A stretch of 64,000 nt of DNA from NCBI RefSeq assembly GCF_009861525.1, contig NZ_WVHL01000005.1, forward strand, positions 558,001-622,000, written 5' to 3'. A program made the translations under genes and the position numbers. This stretch comes from Pseudomonas sp. LD120. GTDB taxonomy: Bacteria > Pseudomonadota > Gammaproteobacteria > Pseudomonadales > Pseudomonadaceae. Shown piece after piece: positions 16,312 through 23,931 of this stretch; position 1 is the first letter of the stretch; each line of letters starts with the position of its first letter. The notes under the pieces were generated by a model, which was not told where the DNA came from, ran no database searches, and was given only the letters and a program-made list of their open reading frames with translations.

Positions 16312-17253
16312 TCAAAACTCCAGTTCTACCTTGCTATAAATCGGATGATTGAAAGTTTCTTCCACTGCTCGAGAAAATGGGGTGTAGGAAACATCAAATA
16401 TTTTAGGCCAGTTAATAATTTCGAATTCGTCTTTTGCAATTAATGCCGCGAGCTGCTGTGTAGTAAAAGGTGGGTTTCTGTCAAAAACTCCCCAAGTCCA
16501 TAGCAGAGCATAAAAAAATCTATAAGGTATACGAGTAATGATGGTTTTGGCTTTTGTAGTTCTCTTGATCTCTTGGATTATGTCGATATAATCAATTTTT
16601 TCGTGCCCTGAAATATTAAATGTTCCGTTTACTGTATGAGAATTTAGGCAACTGATTATAATGTTGCAAAAGTCACCTACATATAAAGGTTGTCTAATAT
16701 ACTGTCCGTGACCAGGTATAGGGAATACTGGGGATTTTTTCATGAACCTAGAAAGCCAGCCAAGGTGCTTCCTGTCGAACCATCCAAACATCAGCGTGGG
16801 GCGGAGTATAGGGCAGAGTATGCCGCTCTCTAGCACCATTTGTTCCTGTGTCTTCTTTGTTTGTGTGTAAAAGTCATCGGCCATCGACATAACTACTGAG
16901 GAGCTAATGTGTATGAGGCGTGGAATTTTATTGATTTTTATTTGTTCAAGAATAATTCTTGTTGAATCTATGTTGTTGCGTATAAAGTCCTGAATGTCGT
17001 TTCCGCCTATTTGTGCTTGAAGCATTACAACGACATCGGCGCTGGCAAAATGCTTTTGCCAATCTCCCGCTATAGCCAAGTCAGCATAGACAGTATTGAT
17101 CGTTGGTTGAATTTTTTTTAGTATGTTAAGGTTTGCTTGATGTTTATCAATAACAACTATGTTTTTATACCCTTTTTTTATTAGTCTTGCTATTAGGTTT
17201 TGCCCAACTAAACCTGCGCCGCCTGGCAGTAAAATTTTGCTGTTTAAATTCAT
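16312..17253 (-). CDS. NAD-dependent epimerase/dehydratase (extended SDR)
   Basis: A 313-residue sugar-nucleotide type SDR. The Rossmann motif LLPGGAGLVGQNLIARLIKKGYKNIVVIDK is at residues 8-37, the active-site Ser region HISSSVVMSMADDF at about 115-128, and the YxxxK pair in FYTQTKKTQEQM just after. The substrate-binding half is less conserved. Its ATG overlaps the stop of the upstream membrane glycosyltransferase gene (ATGA), so it belongs to the same operon. It may modify the transferred sugar or a nucleotide precursor. The gene is strongly AT-rich compared with the backbone. Confidence 0.78.
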   Translation of the reverse strand: MNLNSKILLPGGAGLVGQNLIARLIKKGYKNIVVIDKHQANLNILKKIQPTINTVYADLAIAGDWQKHFASADVVVMLQAQIGGNDIQDFIRNNIDSTRIILEQIKINKIPRLIHISSSVVMSMADDFYTQTKKTQEQMVLESGILCPILRPTLMFGWFDRKHLGWLSRFMKKSPVFPIPGHGQYIRQPLYVGDFCNIIISCLNSHTVNGTFNISGHEKIDYIDIIQEIKRTTKAKTIITRIPYRFFYALLWTWGVFDRNPPFTTQQLAALIAKDEFEIINWPKIFDVSYTPFSRAVEETFNHPIYSKVELEF

Positions 17254-18446
17254 TTTTTAAAAGCCAGATTAAAAAATTTAATAATGAAAGAAAGGCTCAA
17301 TGTATAAATGACCCAGTTTACGGCTTCATCGAAGCAATATAGGGCAGTTCGCGCATATAGGAAGCTGTTTAAATAGTGTGCTGCGAGAAGATACCAGAAT
17401 GATAGCAATATCGCGGTAATAAGGATTTTGGTGTAGATGCGTGATTTTCTATTCGTGAATATTTTCAGTGCGGAAACGAGTGTCGGAATCGTTAGCATCA
17501 AGAATATTAAACGATAGTCCCAGTTGTTTCCGATAAAAAAAGTTCCTACGTAGATCAGCGCGCCGGCAAGAAAAAAACCTTTACCTTCTAGAGAATGAAG
17601 TTCTTGCTGGTTGATCTGTAGCAGTTTTTTGCTAATCAAATATGAGCATGCTGATGCTAGTATGAAAAAAGAGTTAATTATAATGTCAGCGTAGATTGAA
17701 AAAACTATTGGAATATTTCCCTTGAGACGATTCGCGAAAACACTTCTTCCATATGAGAAATCCCCAGCTCTGGGTGTGGCGTTGCTGATTAGTATTAGGT
17801 CCTGGTAGGTGATAATAAAATATGCTATGCATAAAAGTGTTGCTGTAATAAAGATCTTGGTAAGGTTTTTCTTTGTTGATGAGAAAATTATTATAGGGAG
17901 GCAGAAAAAAGGGAATATTTTTAGTGCGGTTGATGAGGCTATAAGTAGTGCGGTGATTAGAGGGCGTTTATTTACATAGACTGCAGATGCTATGACTAGT
18001 AAGAATATTAGTAAGTCAATATTTCCTCTTTCAATGCCTAGCATTGCTGCGGGTGATATGGCGCAACATGTGATTAAAAGATTGGTTTGAAGGTTTTTAC
18101 TTGTCTTCAGTAGTGTGAAAACTGCTACCAAATATGATGCGAGCATTAAGTAGCCGATTATATTTGTATGATTTTGATTGAGGCCGAAATAGAAAAGAGA
18201 GTGCCACACTCTCGGGTAATTCATAGGGTTTTTTGACCACATCATGGGGTTGTTTACTAATGGGTCGAACCCTTGATAGTAAGACTCTGCGCCAGCAGTT
18301 ATAACTCGGGAGTCATTGAAGATAGGTTTGACTACCTGGACTCCTAGTGCGGACCATAACTCGTCATAATAAACAAAGCAAAGGAAAATGAATAATGCAA
18401 CTATTAAAAAAAATAGAGTTGAGTTGTGTTTTTTTAGTTGGTTCAT
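17250..18446 (-). CDS. GT87-like polytopic glycosyltransferase, candidate arabinofuranosyltransferase
   Basis: A 398-residue integral membrane protein with about ten hydrophobic segments. The first periplasmic loop holds acidic residues (FNDSRVITAGAESYYQGFDPLVNNP), as in GT-C enzymes that use polyprenyl-phosphate sugars. Segments MLGIERGNIDLLIFLLV and SSTALKIFPFFCLPIII resemble the GxxN...LL and K-x-x-P motifs of GT87 (DUF2029) mannosyl/arabinosyltransferases. It would transfer the sugar made by the four upstream activities to an unidentified acceptor outside the cytoplasm. It follows DprE2 after 79 bases. The region is very AT-rich: positions 17821-17880 contain 18 G or C in 60. Substrate is inferred. 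Confidence 0.65.
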   Translation of the reverse strand: MNQLKKHNSTLFFLIVALFIFLCFVYYDELWSALGVQVVKPIFNDSRVITAGAESYYQGFDPLVNNPMMWSKNPMNYPRVWHSLFYFGLNQNHTNIIGYLMLASYLVAVFTLLKTSKNLQTNLLITCCAISPAAMLGIERGNIDLLIFLLVIASAVYVNKRPLITALLIASSTALKIFPFFCLPIIIFSSTKKNLTKIFITATLLCIAYFIITYQDLILISNATPRAGDFSYGRSVFANRLKGNIPIVFSIYADIIINSFFILASACSYLISKKLLQINQQELHSLEGKGFFLAGALIYVGTFFIGNNWDYRLIFLMLTIPTLVSALKIFTNRKSRIYTKILITAILLSFWYLLAAHYLNSFLYARTALYCFDEAVNWVIYTLSLSFIIKFFNLAFKK

Positions 18447-18525
18447 ATGTAATGACTCTATTCTGCTAGAAAGCCAATATTTTTGTAAAATGTCTGATCT
18501 TGGTAGCTGTCGATGGAGCAGTTGT

Positions 18526-19266
18526 TTATAGATTTGTTCTCTTGAAGATAAAGTGTGGAATAAGTTTTATTATTAGCATGATTGCTTTCCAGAAGCCTGG
18601 AGCATAGAGAATAGTCGTTTTTTTTTCGATTCCTTTGATGATGCGCTTAGCTACTTGTTCCGGCTTGGCGATCAGTGCTGCTGGTAGTGGTAGGCCTTGG
18701 GTCATTGGGGTATCTACAAATCCGGGTTTGATATCGATGACGTGCACCCCGGCCTTGTATAAGCGAGCACTTAGCCCCTCGCAGAAAGTCGATACTGCTG
18801 CTTTGGCTGTACCATACAGATAGTTTGAAGGGCGTCCACGGTCGCCAGCAACAGATGAAATCACTGCGAGTGTACCGCAATGCTGAGTCTCAAACTGTTT
18901 CGCCAAGAGGGTGAGAAGGCTGATAACGGAAGTACCGTTGATTGTGAACTCTCTGAGGGCCATCTCTACATCTTGTTCGCATAGTTGCTGATTCGGCAGC
19001 GTCCCGTGTGCGATTAGAGCAATGTCAATCTGCTTTAAGGCTGCAAGACATTGCGTTAGCATCTTCACATGGCTAGAAAAGTCTGAAACATCCATACTGT
19101 AGCATGTAGTGGCCGTGGCTCCGCGTGCCATCAGGTCTGCACCCGTCTGTTCAAGCCTTTCTTTATTGCGTGATACCAGAAAAAACTCTGCGCCTCGCTC
19201 TGCCCACATGCGTGCGCATGCTGTGGCAATAGCCGACGTTGCGCCAATAATCAAGACTCGTTTCAT
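18526..19266 (-). CDS. dprE2: DprE2-like 2-keto-pentofuranose reductase (SDR)
   Basis: Short-chain dehydrogenase of 246 residues. Predicted to reduce the 2-keto intermediate of polyprenyl-phosphoryl ribose to polyprenyl-phosphoryl arabinofuranose with NAD(P)H, as DprE2 (Rv3791) does with DprE1 in mycobacteria. The cofactor motif is VLIIGATSAIATACARMWAERG (3-24); the catalytic residues are in VISSVAGDRGRPSNYLYGTAKAA (Ser, Tyr and Lys), and IDIKPGFVDTPMT follows. The C-terminal hydrophobic tail (AIMLIIKLIPHFIF) matches DprE2. ATG 19266 overlaps the stop of dprE1 as ATGA. The adjacency to dprE1 is the main support for the specific call. Confidence 0.8.
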   Translation of the reverse strand: MKRVLIIGATSAIATACARMWAERGAEFFLVSRNKERLEQTGADLMARGATATTCYSMDVSDFSSHVKMLTQCLAALKQIDIALIAHGTLPNQQLCEQDVEMALREFTINGTSVISLLTLLAKQFETQHCGTLAVISSVAGDRGRPSNYLYGTAKAAVSTFCEGLSARLYKAGVHVIDIKPGFVDTPMTQGLPLPAALIAKPEQVAKRIIKGIEKKTTILYAPGFWKAIMLIIKLIPHFIFKRTNL

Positions 19267-20576
19267 AGGATAACTCGTTTCCAAAAGCGGGACATCAAAG
19301 AGGGATCGCGAAGAGCTTCAAGCTTTTCCCAAGCTGGGTATGCCTTGCGGAAGTCGATGCCATTCATGTGAGCATCTTTAGCGGGATAAAGACGGCCGCC
19401 AGCCTCGTGAACTATTTTGTCCAGGCGATCAAAAAGCGCAGCAAGGCTAGGGTTCTGCGGGAAGTCTAAGGCTAGTGAAGTGCCAGGTAGCGGAAATGAC
19501 ATCAGGCCGGGGGAGGCAATATTTCCGCAGCGTTTGAGCACGGCTAGGAAGGAACCCTGCCCTGATTTGGCAATGATCTTCAGAAGTTCTTTCGTTGCCG
19601 ATTCGGCTGCTGCATCAGGTATCACGCATTGATATTGTTGAAAGCCTTTTCGTCCGTAAATTCGATTCCAGTGGAGAAGACTATCCAATGGGTAAAAGAA
19701 GGAGTCATAACTGCTGCGCTTAAACGTTTGCTTGGGGGGGTGGAAGCGCCAATAGGTTTCGTTGAAGGCGCGTAGTGACAAGTTGTTGATCAGGGAGAAG
19801 CATGGGGTCAGTGGGATGCTCATCTTATGATGAGTTTCAATCTCCAGTGGGCCATAAGGTGCATGATCGCCAACAATGAATACTCCGCGCCCAGCATTAT
19901 TGTCTTTAGCTAGGCAGTCTATCCACGCGACACTGTACTCATGTTGGTGATCTAGTTCCGCAGACAGCGTGAAGAACTCAGCCAGGTTGCTGAAGCGTAC
20001 GACGCTGGTATCGATCTGACTGCTGCTAATTGGCATCAGTTGGATTTCTGTCCAGGCAATAATCCCCGTCAGGCCGAGTCCGCCAATGGTTGAGGCGTAG
20101 AGATCGGAGTTCTCTGTAAGAGAGCAGGTCAACATACCTTGATCGCTGCGCACTAGGCCAAAGCGGCGAATGTGATTGCCAAAGGTTCCACGCATATGGT
20201 GGTTTTTGCCATGTACGTCGTTAGCAATAGCTCCGCCTAGGGTGGCGAACTGGGTACCAGGTGTGACGCAGAGGAACCAGCCATGGGGAATTGCCAGGGC
20301 GAGGATTTCCGCGAGGGTCACCCCTGCTTCAGCTAGCACGGTCCCTTTTTGCCAATCGACATGTATAAAACGATCCAAGCTGCGCATATGCAGCGCCTGA
20401 CTGCTAATTGCTAGACAGCTGTCGCCATAGCTTCGTCCGTTACCATATGGCAAGGTGCTGCCATAAGCATCGGTCAGCCTTGTGATTTGGTTCTGAAGTT
20501 CGTTGCGCCAGTAAAAGGTATGCGCAGTTTGTGGTGCGTAGGGGTACTTGCCCCATGAGTAAAGTAATTCGCTCAT
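19263..20576 (-). CDS. dprE1: DprE1-like FAD-dependent polyprenylphosphoryl ribose 2'-oxidase
   Basis: Flavoprotein of 437 residues predicted to oxidise the 2'-OH of polyprenyl-phosphoryl-D-ribose. The VAO-type FAD domain shows LPYGNGRSYGDSCL (about 43-56) and the DprE1 signature GGAIANDVHGKNHH followed by GTFGNHIRRF (about 115-140). The C-terminal part has GGRLYPAKDAHM, whose Lys (about 400) corresponds to the catalytic-site Lys of mycobacterial DprE1. The position of the benzothiazinone-reactive Cys of M. tuberculosis (Cys387, in an xxCVDFP context) reads SLALDFP here, so it is Ala at about residue 369. Its ATG overlaps the stop of the upstream ubiA-type gene. Confidence 0.85.
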   Translation of the reverse strand: MSELLYSWGKYPYAPQTAHTFYWRNELQNQITRLTDAYGSTLPYGNGRSYGDSCLAISSQALHMRSLDRFIHVDWQKGTVLAEAGVTLAEILALAIPHGWFLCVTPGTQFATLGGAIANDVHGKNHHMRGTFGNHIRRFGLVRSDQGMLTCSLTENSDLYASTIGGLGLTGIIAWTEIQLMPISSSQIDTSVVRFSNLAEFFTLSAELDHQHEYSVAWIDCLAKDNNAGRGVFIVGDHAPYGPLEIETHHKMSIPLTPCFSLINNLSLRAFNETYWRFHPPKQTFKRSSYDSFFYPLDSLLHWNRIYGRKGFQQYQCVIPDAAAESATKELLKIIAKSGQGSFLAVLKRCGNIASPGLMSFPLPGTSLALDFPQNPSLAALFDRLDKIVHEAGGRLYPAKDAHMNGIDFRKAYPAWEKLEALRDPSLMSRFWKRVIL

Positions 20577-22006
20577 GCGGCAATCCAGAACACGAGGCCG
20601 AAAAGTGCGCCTACAATCAGGCTGACACGATCACGAATTGCAAAAACAACTGGATCGTCATGCATTTGTCCGCGATGGGTGAGCATCCATACTCGTGTTA
20701 TCCAGAACAGCAGTAAGGGGCAGGAAATCCAAATTAATTGTGGATGAGCGTAAAGCCCAGTGCTGGACTGGTCATGGATATACAGCGCTAAAACCATCAC
20801 TGCAAGGTAGCCAGATGCTGCTCCCAAAGATGAAAGCATTTCAAGATCCGAAGGGAAATAACCTCGTCCTCGCGTTTTTTCGGTATGTCCCTTGTGTCGA
20901 GCTTGATGCAGCTCAGAATAGCGCTTTACGAGTGCAAGACTAAGGAAGATGAACATTGAAAAAGCGAGCATCCAAAAGGTCAGGTCGAGGTTAAATGCTG
21001 CTGCGCCGGCGATAAGGCGAATGGTATAAAGGGTTGCTAGAGCGATTACGTCGATTGCCATATGTCGCTTTAATGACAATGAATAGACTAAGGTTAAAAA
21101 GTAGTAAGTCAGTAGTGTTGCAGAAAACTGCCATGGCAGTAATAAAGTTGCGCCAGAAAATGCACCAGTCAGTAATAATGGGAAGGTAAGCAATCCCGAT
21201 TTTATCGATAAACGTCCAGCTGCGAATGGGCGATTTCGCTTGGTGGCGTGATGGCGATCATCGGCTAGATCCAGTAGGTCGTTAAGCAAATAGACACTGG
21301 AAGCGCATAGTCCAAATAGCATGAAGGCTAGTATGCCTTGCCATAGCAATGAAATATTGGTCAGCTGATGCGCCGCTAACAGCGGAACAAAAATTAGTAG
21401 GTTTTTCATCCACTGGTGTAAGCGTAGCGCTTTCAGCCAATCTTTATATCCCAGAGGATTGGAGTGCACGACTTGCTCGACGTTGCCTTGGGCCTTTGCG
21501 CGCCGCTCTACACCATGTTCTGGATTGATGACATAAGCCTTGCGAGCTTTAGACCAGACTGGAAGATCGTCACTGGAGTTGCCTACGTAATCGAAACCCT
21601 GCTCGCCGTAGTGTTCTACTAGTAAGTCACGCTTGTAATGTGAGGACAGATTTCGTTTACCGTCAGACGCCAGTACTTGGTCAAAAAGCTGCAAGTGCTC
21701 AGCAATGCGTTCAGCCAAAGTGTGGTGACTAGCTGTCGCCAGCACGATTTTCCGCCCATTACTTCGTTCAAGCTTGATCAGAGCAATGACCTCAGGGTCA
21801 TATGGCAGTACGCTAATATCCATATCTGTTGCGCAGGCAAGTCCTTCCTTCAGGGTCGCTTTGCCCTTGACCAGCCATCCGAAGGGTTTGAACAGTTTTA
21901 GCGGTTGAAGTCGTATATAGGCCATGCCCGTTTCCAAAAGCAAGTCGGAGCGTAGCAGGGTGCCATCGAGATCAACTACTAAGGGGGGTGGCGAAAAGGC
22001 GGTCAA
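20573..22006 (-). CDS. HAD phosphatase-UbiA fusion, polyprenyl-phosphate phosphoribosyltransferase
   Basis: Two-domain protein of 477 residues. The N-terminal HAD phosphatase (about 1-190) has motif I VVDLDGTLLRSD, the Lys region and the acidic motif YVGNSSDDLPVW. The C-terminal UbiA prenyltransferase (about 195-477) has LRLHQWMKNLLIFVPLL, the Asp-rich motif YLLNDLLDLADDRHHATKRNRP and about eight helices. UbiA members of this type (mycobacterial Rv3806c) join PRPP to polyprenyl phosphate; the fused HAD could then remove the 5-phosphate. The start is TTG 22006, because an in-frame stop lies just upstream and later ATGs would remove motif I. First gene of the operon. Confidence 0.82.
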   Translation of the reverse strand: MTAFSPPPLVVDLDGTLLRSDLLLETGMAYIRLQPLKLFKPFGWLVKGKATLKEGLACATDMDISVLPYDPEVIALIKLERSNGRKIVLATASHHTLAERIAEHLQLFDQVLASDGKRNLSSHYKRDLLVEHYGEQGFDYVGNSSDDLPVWSKARKAYVINPEHGVERRAKAQGNVEQVVHSNPLGYKDWLKALRLHQWMKNLLIFVPLLAAHQLTNISLLWQGILAFMLFGLCASSVYLLNDLLDLADDRHHATKRNRPFAAGRLSIKSGLLTFPLLLTGAFSGATLLLPWQFSATLLTYYFLTLVYSLSLKRHMAIDVIALATLYTIRLIAGAAAFNLDLTFWMLAFSMFIFLSLALVKRYSELHQARHKGHTEKTRGRGYFPSDLEMLSSLGAASGYLAVMVLALYIHDQSSTGLYAHPQLIWISCPLLLFWITRVWMLTHRGQMHDDPVVFAIRDRVSLIVGALFGLVFWIAA

Positions 22007-22244
22007 AGGAGCTATTCCCTAATTGTTGGCTAAGTAGTGCTGTGCCTGCGTAATGAATTCAAGATAGTGGTGTAGGATATTGTAACGACGTGGGCAGGTA
22101 TCCAATCGGCTGGAGTTGTACGCCCGATGTAGGTCTCTTCTTGCTCGAATTTTATGTCTTTATTTTCGAGCTCTGGTCGTTTTCTATGTAAATCAGTCAC
22201 TTCTGCCGGAAGCGCTTGTGAGGGTGGGGCGTTCGGTTGAAGGC

Positions 22245-22273
22245 ATTATATCATTCCGCAAGGAGTGCTTGAA
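22245..22273 (-). promoter_or_regulatory. Candidate promoter of the arabinofuranose operon
   Basis: On the minus strand a perfect TATAAT (22250-22245) lies 17 bases from a weak -35 (TTCAAG, 22273-22268). It would give a leader of about 230 bases before the TTG start. The rest of 22007-22345 is AT-rich and holds no gene or other site I can support. Confidence 0.35.
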
Positions 22274-22345
22274 CATGATATGGAGAACCTGCTTGGAATG
22301 GTCTGTGTCTTTCTACAATTAGATTCGTAGAATCCTTTAGGCAAC

Positions 22346-22372
22346 AAAAAACCCGCACTAGGCGGGTTTTTT
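22346..22372 (-). terminator. Terminator downstream of tRNA-Phe
   Basis: AAAAAACCCGC pairs with GCGGGTTTTTT around a five-base loop, 42 bases beyond the tRNA 3' end. It has T runs on both strands. Confidence 0.88.
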
Positions 22373-22414
22373 GGTTGCTTTCACGTGATGTAAACACCAC
22401 CTGAAAGCTGAAGG

Positions 22415-22490
22415 TGGTGCCCAGAGACGGAATCGAACCGCCGACACGGGGATTTTCAATCCCCTGCTCTACCGACTGAGCTATCTGGGC
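22415..22490 (-). tRNA. tRNA-Phe (anticodon GAA)
   Basis: Read on the minus strand, the 76-base sequence starts GCCCAGATAGCTCAGTCGG and ends CTCTGGGCACCA with CCA encoded. The acceptor stem GCCCAGA/TCTGGGC is complete, the D arm is AGCTCAGTCGGTAGAGC, the T arm contains GGTTCGATTCC, and the anticodon loop reads TTGAAAA with GAA. It is the last product of the yggX side and lies next to the AT-rich operon. I saw no second copy of its 3' end at the far edge of that operon. Confidence 0.97.
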
Positions 22491-22500
22491 AACGGGGCGC

Positions 22501-22529
22501 ATTAAACGGGTTTTTCAGGGGGGCGTCAA
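22501..22529 (-). promoter_or_regulatory. tRNA-Phe promoter
   Basis: On the minus strand TTGACG (22529-22524) is followed after exactly 17 bases by TTTAAT (22506-22501) and a GC-rich discriminator (GCGCCCC), the arrangement of strong stable-RNA promoters under stringent control. The predicted start lies just before the tRNA 5' end. Confidence 0.75.
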
Positions 22530-22594
22530 GCAAGTTTTGAAAAAAAGTTTAATTATTACCGCCGCTTACGTTCCGCCCCCGATTTTCCGTGGGT

Positions 22595-22867
22595 TTACTC
22601 CGCCGGCGGCACGTAGCCTTCGGCCTTGGCGTATTCCTCGCCGGAGAAAAATTTGTCCATCTCGCCCTGCAGATATTTGCGGTCTTCGGCATTCATCATG
22701 TTCAGGCGCTTTTCGTTGATCAGCAGGGTCTGGTGTTTCTGCCAGTCGGCCCAGGCCTTGGCCGAGACGTGTTCGAAAATATCCTGGCCTTTGGCGCCCG
22801 GGTACGGGGGGCGTTCCAGGCCCGGCAATTGTTCCTGGTACTTGCGGCACATTACGGTGCGGGTCAT
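22595..22867 (-). CDS. yggX: Fe(2+)-trafficking / oxidative damage protection protein YggX
   Basis: Small soluble protein of 90 residues, the normal YggX length, with the invariant N-terminus MTRTVMCRKYQEQLPGLERPPYPG including Cys7, and the family core IFEHVSAKAWADWQKHQTLLINEKRLN. Members protect Fe-S clusters and are thought to move iron in the cytoplasm. The start overlaps the mutY stop (ATGA), a linkage common in gamma-proteobacteria and sensible because MutY carries an Fe-S cluster. Confidence 0.97.
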   Translation of the reverse strand: MTRTVMCRKYQEQLPGLERPPYPGAKGQDIFEHVSAKAWADWQKHQTLLINEKRLNMMNAEDRKYLQGEMDKFFSGEEYAKAEGYVPPAE

Positions 22868-23931
22868 GACGACTCTCCTGCATTCAAGACTTCGGCCGCG
22901 CGTTTGAGCAGTGTTTTCACCGGGGCGGCAAGGCCCAGGCGCGGCGGGGTGGCGAGGTTATACCAGAGCCAATCGGCCTCGGCGACGTGCAGGGCCGACT
23001 CTTCGACCCGGATCAGCCAGGGCTCGATGGCCAATTGGAAGTGACTGAAGGTGTGGACCAGTTCGGGCATCGGCTGTTGCGGGCCCAGTTCCAGGGCGTG
23101 CTGCGAGGCCAGGTGCGGGATGTCGTCCAGGCCATCGAGTTCCGGCAGGCTCCACAAGCCGCCCCAGAGGCCGCTGGAGGGGCGCCGGTAAAGCAGGATG
23201 GCGCCTTCGCGGTTGGCCAGTAATGGCATCAGGGTGCGCTTCTGCGGCACCGCCTTGCGCGGCTTGGGAATCGGGTAGCGGGTTTCCAGGCCGAGCATGT
23301 GGGCTTCGCAGTCGCGCTCCAGGGGGCACAGCAGGCAGCTGGGCTTGCTGCGGGTGCAGAGGGTTGCCCCCAGGTCCATCATCGCCTGGGTGTAGTGGTT
23401 GACCCGGCTGTGGGGCGTGAAACGCTCCGCCGTGGCCCACAGCTGCTTGGCCACCTTGGGTTCGCCCGGGTAGCCCTCCTGGGCGGTGAAGCGTGCCAGC
23501 ACCCGCTTGACGTTGCCGTCAAGGATCGGCGCCCGCAGGCCCATGCTGATGCTGGCGATGGCGCCGGCGGTGGACAGGCCGATGCCCGGCAGTTCGGTGA
23601 GTTTTTCCACGTCGCGGGGAAACTCGCCGGCGTACTCGGTCATGACGATCTTCGCGGTCTTTTGCAGGTTGCGCGCCCGGGTGTAGTAGCCCAGGCCGGT
23701 CCACAGGTGCAGCACTTCGTCTTCCGGGGCTTCGGCCAGGGCCTGCACCGTGGGCAGCGAGGCCATGAAGCGGTCGAAGTAGTTGAGTACGGTGCTGACC
23801 TGGGTCTGTTGCAGCATGATCTCCGACACCCACACCCGATACGGGTTGATGTCCTGCTGCCAGGGCAGGTCATGACGGCCGTGGCGGTCGTACCAGTCCA
23901 GCACCGCCGGTGCAAAAGCCTCGGCTCTCAT
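22864..23931 (-). CDS. mutY: Adenine DNA glycosylase MutY
   Basis: Removes adenine mispaired with 8-oxoguanine in base-excision repair. It has 355 residues, a normal MutY length. The catalytic Glu region is VWVSEIMLQQTQVSTV (about 32-47), the helix-hairpin-helix is LPGIGLSTAGAIAS, the catalytic Asp lies in ILDGNVKRVLAR, and the [4Fe-4S] ligands are in CTRSKPSCLLCPLERDC (C-x6-C-x2-C-x5-C). A C-terminal NUDIX-like domain that reads 8-oxoG follows. The gene overlaps asmA upstream and yggX downstream by four bases each. Confidence 0.97.
   Translation of the reverse strand: MRAEAFAPAVLDWYDRHGRHDLPWQQDINPYRVWVSEIMLQQTQVSTVLNYFDRFMASLPTVQALAEAPEDEVLHLWTGLGYYTRARNLQKTAKIVMTEYAGEFPRDVEKLTELPGIGLSTAGAIASISMGLRAPILDGNVKRVLARFTAQEGYPGEPKVAKQLWATAERFTPHSRVNHYTQAMMDLGATLCTRSKPSCLLCPLERDCEAHMLGLETRYPIPKPRKAVPQKRTLMPLLANREGAILLYRRPSSGLWGGLWSLPELDGLDDIPHLASQHALELGPQQPMPELVHTFSHFQLAIEPWLIRVEESALHVAEADWLWYNLATPPRLGLAAPVKTLLKRAAEVLNAGESS

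Noticed and set aside
22116..22322. Plus-strand open frame of 68 codons between the operon and tRNA-Phe
   Set aside because: No ribosome-binding site or recognisable sequence, and it runs opposite to the likely operon leader.
22415..22490. Tyrosine-recombinase attachment site at tRNA-Phe for the AT-rich operon
   Set aside because: No integrase gene and no repeat of the tRNA 3' end at the other edge (about 14625) were found, so mobility by this route is not supported.
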